Origin: SABI01 sp963677695
Lineage (GTDB): Bacteria > Spirochaetota > Spirochaetia > Sphaerochaetales > Sphaerochaetaceae
Length of the DNA: 64,000 nt
NCBI GenBank assembly: GCA_963677695.2
Contig: CAXXUJ010000001.1
Coordinates: 372,001-436,000, forward strand
Direction: 5' to 3'
Part shown: positions 26,717 to 34,031 of the stretch, piece by piece
Position numbering within the stretch: the stretch's first letter is position 1
Layout: every line of letters starts with the position of its first letter
The notes under the pieces: model-generated
Seen by the model: the letters and a program-made list of their open reading frames with translations, nothing else
Told to the model about the DNA's origin: nothing
Database searches by the model: none
Translations under genes and position numbers: made by a program

Positions 26717-27361
26717 CTAGCCTCTTCTTCTCCGTCTTCCGGCGTTCGCTACAAACGAACCGACAGGTACAGGTTCACTCGGCAGCTTCGGCAGGACAGC
26801 ACCATAGATGCTGATGGCATCGTGGGTACAGGCTGCGATACAGGCGTTACAGCGGGTGCAGGTTTCCTGGTCGATCACGTGGATCATCCCATCAGCACCG
26901 GCAATGGCATTCACCTCACAGACGGGGATACAATCCCCGCAGCCGTTACATACATCGGGCTTGATCGCCACAGTGGTGTAGGCTCTGCAGGTGAGAGCGG
27001 CACAGCGCTTTCTTCTCAGGTGTGATTCCCACTCCTCTCTGTGCAATTCAAGAGAGGTGCGGATACGCAGGGCGGCATCACGTGCCTGCTGGCAGCTTGC
27101 AGTCTCTTCCATCGCCTTACAGATATCGGATACGAGTTCGAGGTCATCACTCTGCCCCTTTCCCGTTGTGACATCCTTCAGCACTAAAGAGATCTGAAGT
27201 GATCCCTCGCGGCACATCACGCAGTGGCCGCAGGAGTGCGCTGCGGCATCGTCGGCGATCTTTTGGGCCCATCCGACCGGACAGGTGCCTTCACTCTTTT
27301 CCGTAATCTCAGTGAGAGGTGGAAACGTATACTGTTCAAATTCGCATGTAGTTTTCATCAT
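26717..27361 (-). CDS. stand-alone NuoF C-terminal domain with 2x[4Fe-4S] ferredoxin
   Basis: About 214 residues. The start at 27361 overlaps the stop of the preceding gene by four bases (ATGA). The first part carries SCGHCVMCREGSLQ, the N3-type [4Fe-4S] binding loop found at the C-terminus of NuoF/HydB. The end has a two-cluster ferredoxin domain (CNGCGDCIPVC and CTRCNACIAAC). The FMN and NADH-binding part of NuoF is absent, so this is an electron-wire subunit, not an NADH dehydrogenase by itself. It forms a module with the NuoG-GltD fusion and probably delivers electrons to the ene-reductases or to ferredoxin. Confidence 0.8.
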   Translation of the reverse strand: MMKTTCEFEQYTFPPLTEITEKSEGTCPVGWAQKIADDAAAHSCGHCVMCREGSLQISLVLKDVTTGKGQSDDLELVSDICKAMEETASCQQARDAALRIRTSLELHREEWESHLRRKRCAALTCRAYTTVAIKPDVCNGCGDCIPVCEVNAIAGADGMIHVIDQETCTRCNACIAACTHDAISIYGAVLPKLPSEPVPVGSFVANAGRRRRRG

Positions 27362-29454
27362 TTGATATATTCCGTCCAGAACTTGGTTTTCGTGATCCGG
27401 TTCCGCAGGTCGCACTGCAGACATCTTTCAGCTTCGTGATGAGCCTGGTCCTCATCAAGAAGAGAGCACACAGAGGTGAACGTAGATCTTCTTTCCTCGA
27501 CCGGAGTATGACCGACATATTCACGGTTGAGTGAATGGAATCCTTCCTGCTTTCCGATCTGCCCGTCCGGGGCATCGACTTCGACGAGGACTTCCTCTAT
27601 ATCGCCGCTTCCCCCGAGATAGATATCGATCTCCGAGGCCGCTTCCCGTCCATGCTCGATCGCCTGTATGAGGAACTTCGTTCCGGTGACGATATCGCCT
27701 GCGGCGAAGACGCCTTTCTTCTCTGTTGCACAGGAACCTTCCTTGACAGCCACATAGCCGAACGGAGTGAGGGGAGCACCGAAGGCTTCGCTCATATCTG
27801 TTCGCTGTCCGACTGCGAAGACGATGGTATCAGAGGGGATCGTCTGCTCCGAACCTTCCCTTGTTTTCAGCTCGAGCTTTCCGCCCGGACCGAAGGAGAA
27901 GCTCTCAACATCGATACATCTCACTCCCCTCACTTTACCATCGACCTGTTCGATGGAGAGGGTCGATTTGGAATTATGAATGACAATGCCTTCCTCCGTT
28001 CCCTCACTGATCTCCTCATCATCGGCGAGCATGCCGCCTTCGGGTTCGAGACAGAGGAGGTTCACTTTCTCTGCACCGAGTCTGACACAGACGCGGGCCG
28101 CATCGAAGGCGACGTTTCCTCCGCCGAGGACGATCACTTCCTTTCCGATCTTCACGGGTTCACCGAGAGAGGCGCTCCTAAGCACATCGAGTGCAGAATA
28201 GACCTGTTCGCTGTCGGCACCGGGGAAGGGAATCTTCTTTCCGACCGAGGCACCTGTTGCGATACAGACAGCATCATACGGCTTGCCGAGCAGGTCATCG
28301 ACGCTCTCGATATTACTAGAGGTGATCAGTTTCACTCCGCTTTCAAGAATCGTGTCGATTTCGTTCTTCACGACATCGCGGGGGAGACGGTATTCGGGGA
28401 TACCGGTGGACATCATCCCTCCCGCTACGGGAAGGCGTTCATAGACAGTCACTTCATGGCCTGCGGTCTGAAGGTAGTAGGCGCTGGTCATGCCGGCGAC
28501 ACCGCTTCCGATCACTGCGACCTTCTTCCCTGTCGCTTCTTTGATATGATGGTTCTTCTTCCAGATCTGAGCCTTGTCGTTTGCGGCTGCGAACCGTTTC
28601 AGTTCACGGATAGAGACCGATTCGTTCAATTCCTTTCTTCTGCACTTTTCTTCGCAGAGATTATTACACACATACCCGAGTGCAAGGGGGAAGGGCACCT
28701 TCTGACGGATCAGGGCAGAGGCTTCACTGTACTTCCCTTCCTTCGTCAGTCTGATATAACCGGGAATATCGATTCCGGCAGGGCATGCAGTCTGACAGGG
28801 AATGACGTACTTGTCGACAAGTTCAGTGTTCATCTGCAGAGAACCGGTAGGGCAGACGGCCACACAGGCTCCGCAGAAACGACAGTCAGCTTCGGTGAGA
28901 GGCTTGTCGTCCTTTGTGCCGATATAGACTTCACCGTCCTTTCTCCGGTACTCGAGAATACCCACACCGCGAAGCTCGTCACACGCACGGACACAGCGTC
29001 CGCACTTGATGCACCGCTCCATCTCACGGATGATGATCGGGTTCGAGGTATTGATCGAGGTGGTCGACCGGTGGATGTCTCTCATTCTGGCATGGACGGT
29101 ACCGAGGTACTGCATCATCGCCTGAAGTTCACAGTTCAGGTAGACCTTACAGGAAGTACAGTCATGGGGGTGGTCAGCGAGCATCAGCTCCATCGCCATC
29201 CCTCTCAGCTCCTGAAGGTGATCGGTCTTTGTAACAACTTCCATTCCTTCCTCTGCCTGAGTCTGGCAGGAAAGGACTGTCTCCCCTCCGAGTTCAACGA
29301 CACAGAGCTTGCAGTCGCCCTGGGCAGAGAGATCGGGATGGGAACATATATGGGGAATGTAGATTCCCGCGTCCAGTGATGCCTGAAGGATGTTCTGTCC
29401 GGCTTCCGCCTTGATCTCAATCCCGTCGACACGTAACGATATATCTTTCAACAC
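27358..29454 (-). CDS. NuoG-like/GltD-like fusion oxidoreductase
   Basis: A 698-residue fusion. Residues 1-~215 are NuoG-like: a [2Fe-2S] site (CSHPDLSAQGDCKLC), a His-Cys [4Fe-4S] site (HPHDCTSCKVYLNC) and two ferredoxin clusters (CIKCGRCVRAC, CRFCGACVAVC). Residues ~225-640 are GltD-like, with an N-terminal cysteine-rich helical domain (CQTACPAGIDIPGYIRL, NLCEEKC), FAD motif VIGSGVAGMTSAYYL and NAD(P)H motif VLGGGNVAFDAARV. It should move electrons between NAD(P)H and Fe-S carriers. The layout resembles subunits of NADPH-linked formate dehydrogenases and Nfn-like transhydrogenases. Its position beside the flavin reductases suggests it powers them. The exact redox partners are inference. Confidence 0.82.
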   Translation of the reverse strand: MLKDISLRVDGIEIKAEAGQNILQASLDAGIYIPHICSHPDLSAQGDCKLCVVELGGETVLSCQTQAEEGMEVVTKTDHLQELRGMAMELMLADHPHDCTSCKVYLNCELQAMMQYLGTVHARMRDIHRSTTSINTSNPIIIREMERCIKCGRCVRACDELRGVGILEYRRKDGEVYIGTKDDKPLTEADCRFCGACVAVCPTGSLQMNTELVDKYVIPCQTACPAGIDIPGYIRLTKEGKYSEASALIRQKVPFPLALGYVCNNLCEEKCRRKELNESVSIRELKRFAAANDKAQIWKKNHHIKEATGKKVAVIGSGVAGMTSAYYLQTAGHEVTVYERLPVAGGMMSTGIPEYRLPRDVVKNEIDTILESGVKLITSSNIESVDDLLGKPYDAVCIATGASVGKKIPFPGADSEQVYSALDVLRSASLGEPVKIGKEVIVLGGGNVAFDAARVCVRLGAEKVNLLCLEPEGGMLADDEEISEGTEEGIVIHNSKSTLSIEQVDGKVRGVRCIDVESFSFGPGGKLELKTREGSEQTIPSDTIVFAVGQRTDMSEAFGAPLTPFGYVAVKEGSCATEKKGVFAAGDIVTGTKFLIQAIEHGREAASEIDIYLGGSGDIEEVLVEVDAPDGQIGKQEGFHSLNREYVGHTPVEERRSTFTSVCSLLDEDQAHHEAERCLQCDLRNRITKTKFWTEYIK

Positions 29455-29588
29455 TTTTCTCCTGTTTGTTCATTTCTTCTATTGTAGAGATGATTATAAG
29501 GGGAGAAACGAAAGGACAAAAGAATCAATATCGTAGATAGGACATGCGATTTCCTAACAGGGGACTAACAATATGTGATCTCAAGCGA

Positions 29589-31181
29589 CTAATGTTTTAA
29601 GTAGGAGCCTGGAGTGACCCCTTCATAGCGCTTGAAGACCCTGTTCATCGTGATGGGGTTGCCGTAGCCGACAATGTTCGCCGCATCCTTGACGCTGACA
29701 CCCTTGGACATCAGTTTCTTCGCACTGCGCATTCTCAGCTTGTGAATATAATCGAGAGGGGACATACCCATGTGGTGCTTGAAGATTCTTGCATAGTAGG
29801 CGGCGCTGATCTCAAAGTGATCGGCTACCTTGGCAACGTTGATGTTCACGTCATTGTAATGGGTATCGATGTACTGTTTGATATTCTCGAACCACTCGGG
29901 AGGAGAGTCCTTGTCCTTGTTTCTGTTGTACTCGATGATCTCATCAAATATTCCGTTCATCACCGACTGCAGCTCATCGTAGGAGGTACAGTTCACGATT
30001 CTCGTAGTGGGATCCATCTTCTTGAGGAAATCGTAGTCGAGATCCTCCTTCAGCAGTCCCATGGCGTTCACCGATGCATCGATGATACCGAACAGCCTTA
30101 CCCTTGCAAGGAGGAGGGAGGGATAGATCTTCGAATAATCGTTCTCTATCAGTTCATTGATAAGCAGTTTCGCATTGGAGAAGTTTCCGACGTAAATGCT
30201 CGTGATCAGACGCCTCACTTCTTCGAATTTATGGTAGGTATTTCCGAATTCATACCAGCTATCGAAGGAGATGTAGTAGTCGGTGTAGGTGATGACCTTT
30301 GTCGGATTTCCCGTGATCTTTCTATATTCAAAGAGGCCCTGAACCTCTTTGTAGGCGGCAGAGAGTGAGAGGACTCCCTTGTGGAGTTCACTTATTGATG
30401 CCTGGGTGGCAAGACCGAACTCCTGAGTGATCCGGTCGATGACTTTGTCGGCGTACTCTTCAGCCCTCTGTTTCATCTCCTTCACTTCTTCGATATTATC
30501 AGTGAAGGGAACGTTGAACAGGCAGACATACATGTCTTCGAGGTCGAGAACCCAGAACCCTACCCTTTCTCCTGCAGTCTCCCTGAGGAGCTCCCACATC
30601 ATCTTGTCCCTGAGTCTGAAATGGCGGGGAGGACTCATACTCTGGTGTCGGCAGGCATTGAAGGCCACAAGGATAAATCCTTCTTCCGTGAAATCGACAT
30701 TGTAGAATTTGAGCTCATCAAGAATAGGTTGAAGCGAGGGACTTTCGTCCTTCAGCAGTCTGATCAGGTGATGGTCCCTGTCCATCAGAACAAGGCGGTC
30801 AAGACCTCTGTTCAGTTCCTTGAGATTCTCTTCTGCACTCTTTTTCACTTCGGGGTCGACTTTCTTCATCAGTGAATCGACGAGGACATAGATCCTTCTG
30901 TGACGGCGGAGGAGGAATATGATGATGGTGGAGAGTGCTATGACGAGAACCGCCATGAGGAAGGGAAGGAACGGAAGACGGTAGGTGATCACACCGTAGA
31001 TCGAGACACCGAGTGCGACAATAGCGATGATAATGGTTATTCTTGATAATCCGGTGTATTTTTTTACGTCTGCACTTTTAGGATCTGGCAACTTCGGTTC
31101 TGTTTCGCTCAGCCCATGGTATCGGGGATCACTACTTCTCCTGTCTTTTATAGAAACAGAATAAAAGTGTTCGTTTAACAA
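29589..31181 (-). CDS. membrane-anchored AraC-family regulator
   Basis: A 530-residue protein. A hydrophilic N-terminus is followed by two hydrophobic segments (about 47-65 and 71-91), a long cytoplasmic middle part with coiled-coil-like character, and a C-terminal AraC DNA-binding domain (about 430-530) with two helix-turn-helix units (NVAKVADHFEISAAYYARIF and VKDAANIVGYGNPITMNRVF). The middle carries no recognised sensor. It lies between the electron-transfer genes and the dehydratase genes, separated from the latter by a terminator, and is likely the regulator of the island. Spirochaetes have related large AraC proteins; the signal is unknown. Confidence 0.8.
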   Translation of the reverse strand: MLNEHFYSVSIKDRRSSDPRYHGLSETEPKLPDPKSADVKKYTGLSRITIIIAIVALGVSIYGVITYRLPFLPFLMAVLVIALSTIIIFLLRRHRRIYVLVDSLMKKVDPEVKKSAEENLKELNRGLDRLVLMDRDHHLIRLLKDESPSLQPILDELKFYNVDFTEEGFILVAFNACRHQSMSPPRHFRLRDKMMWELLRETAGERVGFWVLDLEDMYVCLFNVPFTDNIEEVKEMKQRAEEYADKVIDRITQEFGLATQASISELHKGVLSLSAAYKEVQGLFEYRKITGNPTKVITYTDYYISFDSWYEFGNTYHKFEEVRRLITSIYVGNFSNAKLLINELIENDYSKIYPSLLLARVRLFGIIDASVNAMGLLKEDLDYDFLKKMDPTTRIVNCTSYDELQSVMNGIFDEIIEYNRNKDKDSPPEWFENIKQYIDTHYNDVNINVAKVADHFEISAAYYARIFKHHMGMSPLDYIHKLRMRSAKKLMSKGVSVKDAANIVGYGNPITMNRVFKRYEGVTPGSYLKH

Positions 31182-31219
31182 GTCAAGTGAGGATTATCAG
31201 GAGAGTTGTCCGACCGGAT

Positions 31220-31266
31220 AAAAAAAGCGCCATCCTAACAGGTGGTATAAGCCGCCTGTCAGGATG
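31220..31266 (-). terminator. terminator of the dehydratase/butyrate operon
   Basis: Arms of 15 bases (CATCCTAACAGGTGG against CCGCCTGTCAGGATG) with two non-Watson-Crick positions and a 6-base loop. An A7 run at 31220-31226 is the U run on the minus strand. It ends the operon whose last intact gene is abfD copy 1. Confidence 0.85.
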
Positions 31267-31280
31267 ACTGTGAAAGGAAT

Positions 31281-31455
31281 TTAGGAGTAATAAACCCGAC
31301 CGGCACCTATCTTCCGGCCGTATCGAACTGACTTCCTGTTCTGCCTATGTGAAGAACGACAGTTCTTTCTTCTTTTCATAGGTACAGATACGAATCATCA
31401 GGTCCATACTGCCGTCGTCCATCAGTTGTACCCCATGGACGGCAGGCGATGGGTT
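31281..31455 (-). pseudogene. remnant of a second 3-hydroxyacyl-CoA dehydrogenase gene (3' end)
   Basis: Translated on the minus strand, one frame gives LMDDGSMDLMIRICTY and ends at a stop; another frame then gives SVRYGRKIGAGRVYYS and a stop. These match LMDYGSLDLMINITDY and AGRYGRKNGAGWYDYT at the C-terminus of the intact hbd at 33099-33953. The frame change, internal stop and loss of the middle show decay. It lies just after abfD copy 1, exactly where hbd lies after abfD copy 2, so a two-gene unit was probably duplicated and one hbd lost. Only about 175 bases are recognisable. Confidence 0.8.
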
Positions 31456-31499
31456 TCAAGAGGAACGCACCATGACAGGTGCGCTCCCGATTCCGGCTG

Positions 31500-33077
31500 T
31501 TATGCCTTCTTCTCTGTTGCAGCTTTTACCTTCTTGAACTTGTCGAGCATAGCTCTCGGAGTCATGGTAGGTCTTTCGTAGCGGGGGATATCCTCGTTGA
31601 TACCTGCAAGGTACTTTGCGATATCCTTGAGAGGTTCGAGGTCATAGCGGCTCATCATGGTGATGGTCTCCATGAGAGGTGATCCGCCGCCGTGAACGCC
31701 GGCAACCATTTCCGCACCTGCGAAGTGTGATGCGAGCTTGTTTTCCATCATGCGGAAACAGCGGTGTGCATCTTCAGCGGAGTAGGAAGGGTTACGCTTG
31801 GTGTACTTGGCAACGAGCTCTGCAGTCTCGGGATCGTAGTAGGTCTCCTCAGTCGGCAGTGATGCGCTGATACCGCCTGCGAGGTCAGCGAGAATTTCGT
31901 ACTCGTGGTAGATCTCGCTTCCAGCGAGACGACGTCCAGCGTTGGTGAGGATTTCATCGGGAACCATCGATCCATTGGGGAACTTGACCGCGCGGTGAGC
32001 AGCTGCTTCACCTGCTGCGAATACGAGTTCGGCAGTACCGATGATGTGGGAGATCTTCTCCTGTACGTGGCTCTTCTTGAGAACGCCGTTCACATCTGCA
32101 ACCAGAGTAGACTGTGCTGCGAGCACTTCCGATACAGCTGTTTTACAGCCTGTGTAGGAGTGGCGGTGGAAGTGAGCGAACATGAGAGCGAGGTAGCCTG
32201 CGTACTTGGTGACTTCAGGATTCTCGAGACCGTTCTGGAAGAGTCTGTCATTCGGAACGAAGACGTCATCGAAAATGGTCATTGATTCAACATCACCTAC
32301 TTCTGCTACAGGAGCCTTCAGCTTGCTTCTTCTTGACTGCAGTCCGGGGAGACCGAGGATCTTGATTCCTTCCCAGTCACCGGGGAGTGCGAATGCAACT
32401 GCATATTCAGCTTCATTGGGACCCATGAAACGGGTGGGAAGAGCGATGATCTCATCCATGTAGGGAGCTGCCGAGTTACATACCTTCGCACCGCGGACGA
32501 TGACACCCTTACAAGGCTTGCCGTCAACACCTGTGCCGTCAACGTCGGTTTCGACGATGCGGAGGTACTGGTCCGGATCGGGCTGATCTGCAGGACGGAC
32601 ACCTCTGATTCCCTTTACATCTGTCTGTGCGCAGTTTGCAGCAATATCATTTGCCTGAACATACTTCAGGTATTCATTGAATCTCTCATGGTAGACAGTA
32701 CCGTTTTCCTGGTCACAGTCATAGGTGACAACTGAGAGAGCGTTGAGTGCGTCGACACCCATACATCTCTGGATACAGCCACCGACACGGTGGCAGAGGA
32801 GTCTGGTCATCTTCTGCTTATTGAGCAGGTCTTCCTTGCTCTGGTGAATGTGAGTGAATCTGTTGATCTTCTCACCTGTGATATGGCTGGTAGCGGTACA
32901 GACATCTTCATACTTGGGATCGTTCGCACAGTCGTAGGTGTGCTTGAGAACATAGAGTCCTCCGCGCATATAGTCACCCTTTCTGTCGTGCTTCTCACCG
33001 TTCATGTAGACATTGGCCTTCATGCCTTCCAGTCTTTCCTTGTATTCGTCGTAGGTTTTAATTCCCATCTTAGACAT
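31500..33077 (-). CDS. abfD: 4-hydroxybutyryl-CoA dehydratase-like [4Fe-4S]/FAD enzyme, copy 1
   Basis: A 525-residue member of the HpaB/AbfD flavoprotein family. The type enzyme converts 4-hydroxybutyryl-CoA to crotonyl-CoA by radical chemistry and isomerises vinylacetyl-CoA. The four ligands of the [4Fe-4S] cluster of Clostridium aminobutyricum AbfD are all present: C101 and C105 (CIQRC), H304 and C311 (HRHSYTGC). HpaB-type monooxygenases lack this set, so a dehydratase is the right reading. It follows hbd by 21 bases in the operon. A second copy lies at 34032-35612. The two copies may use different 4-hydroxyacyl-CoA esters. Oxygen-sensitive and cytoplasmic. Confidence 0.85.
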   Translation of the reverse strand: MSKMGIKTYDEYKERLEGMKANVYMNGEKHDRKGDYMRGGLYVLKHTYDCANDPKYEDVCTATSHITGEKINRFTHIHQSKEDLLNKQKMTRLLCHRVGGCIQRCMGVDALNALSVVTYDCDQENGTVYHERFNEYLKYVQANDIAANCAQTDVKGIRGVRPADQPDPDQYLRIVETDVDGTGVDGKPCKGVIVRGAKVCNSAAPYMDEIIALPTRFMGPNEAEYAVAFALPGDWEGIKILGLPGLQSRRSKLKAPVAEVGDVESMTIFDDVFVPNDRLFQNGLENPEVTKYAGYLALMFAHFHRHSYTGCKTAVSEVLAAQSTLVADVNGVLKKSHVQEKISHIIGTAELVFAAGEAAAHRAVKFPNGSMVPDEILTNAGRRLAGSEIYHEYEILADLAGGISASLPTEETYYDPETAELVAKYTKRNPSYSAEDAHRCFRMMENKLASHFAGAEMVAGVHGGGSPLMETITMMSRYDLEPLKDIAKYLAGINEDIPRYERPTMTPRAMLDKFKKVKAATEKKA

Positions 33078-33098
33078 TCTCCTTTCAGGTTAGTTTTT

Positions 33099-33953
33099 TT
33101 ATGTATAATCGTACCAGCCGGCACCGTTCTTGCGACCGTACCTGCCCGCTCTCACAACCGACTTCAGCGCCTGGGGAGCGGTCCACTTGGCGTCCTTGGT
33201 TTCATCGAAGAAATAGTCGGTGATATTGATCATCAGGTCAAGTGAACCGTAGTCCATCAGCTCGAAGGGTCCCATGGGGTGGTTGAGTCCGAGCTTGAGT
33301 CCTGTATCGATATCTTCCTTGGAAGCAACACCCTCTTCATACATTCTCACAGCTTCGAGGAACTGAGCGAAGAGGAGACGGTTGACGATGAAGCCCGGGG
33401 TATCTTTCTTTGCAACGATAGTGGTCTTCTGAAGGGCAGCAGAAACTTCCTCGACACGGGCAAGGGTCTCATCACTGGTCGCGTAGCCTCGTACGATCTC
33501 GACAAGCTTCATCACCTGTACGGGATTGAAGAAGTGCATGCCGATCACTTTGTCGGCTCTGTTTGTCACTGATGCGATACTGGTCACTGACATAGAGGAA
33601 GTGTTGGTGGCAAGGATAGTGTGTTCCGGGCAGATCTCATCGAGCTGCTTGAACACGCTCTGCTTCACCTTCAGGTCCTCAATGATCGCTTCGACGACGA
33701 AATCGGCGGCGGCGAGGTCCTTCATCTCTGTGGAAGTCTTCATTCTGCCTAGGACGGTGTTCTTTTCGTCCTCGCTCATCGTTCCCTTCTGGACCTTCCT
33801 GTCCATCACCTTGGAAGCGCGGGCGAGAGCTCCGTCGACGAACTCCTGCTTCACGTCATACACGATGACGTCGAATCCGCAGAGGGCCGCCTGATGGGCG
33901 ATTCCACCGCCCATGGTGCCTGCACCTACAACTGCAATTGTCTTTATATCCAT
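33099..33953 (-). CDS. hbd: 3-hydroxybutyryl-CoA dehydrogenase
   Basis: A 284-residue 3-hydroxyacyl-CoA dehydrogenase, the normal length for bacterial Hbd. It interconverts 3-hydroxybutyryl-CoA and acetoacetyl-CoA. The NAD motif is VVGAGTMGGGIA (residues 8-19), the catalytic strand is IGMHFFNPV with the active-site histidine, followed by DTPGFIVNRLL and GLNHPMGPFELMDYGSLDL. It sits between the two dehydratase copies. With the crotonase and thiolase of the same operon it completes the route from crotonyl-CoA to acetyl-CoA. A decayed copy of its 3' end lies at 31281-31455. Confidence 0.93.
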   Translation of the reverse strand: MDIKTIAVVGAGTMGGGIAHQAALCGFDVIVYDVKQEFVDGALARASKVMDRKVQKGTMSEDEKNTVLGRMKTSTEMKDLAAADFVVEAIIEDLKVKQSVFKQLDEICPEHTILATNTSSMSVTSIASVTNRADKVIGMHFFNPVQVMKLVEIVRGYATSDETLARVEEVSAALQKTTIVAKKDTPGFIVNRLLFAQFLEAVRMYEEGVASKEDIDTGLKLGLNHPMGPFELMDYGSLDLMINITDYFFDETKDAKWTAPQALKSVVRAGRYGRKNGAGWYDYT

Positions 33954-33987
33954 AATCTATTACCTCAATATTCTTGATCATGTAACA

Positions 33988-34011
33988 TCAGGAAGGATTT
34001 CTCCTTCCTGA
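33988..34011 (-). repeat. intercistronic hairpin between abfD copy 2 and hbd
   Basis: A perfect 10-bp stem, TCAGGAAGGA and TCCTTCCTGA with a 4-base loop. No long T run follows on the minus strand, so it probably protects or processes the mRNA of the operon. Confidence 0.6.
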
Positions 34012-34031
34012 CATTATTTCCATAAAATCGC

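Larger units (their letters stand above)
31182..31499. other. 318-base gap holding a terminator and an hbd remnant
   Basis: Between the AraC gene and the first dehydratase gene this stretch carries a strong minus-strand terminator (31220-31266), a decayed 3' end of a 3-hydroxyacyl-CoA dehydrogenase gene (31281-31455) and a small hairpin CGCACC-ATGACA-GGTGCG (31466-31483). Confidence 0.75.

Noticed and set aside
27535..29379. A 614-codon open frame on the plus strand
   Set aside because: It lies opposite the NuoG-GltD fusion gene, which has complete Fe-S and nucleotide motifs. The plus-strand translation has no family pattern and is a shadow of biased codon use.
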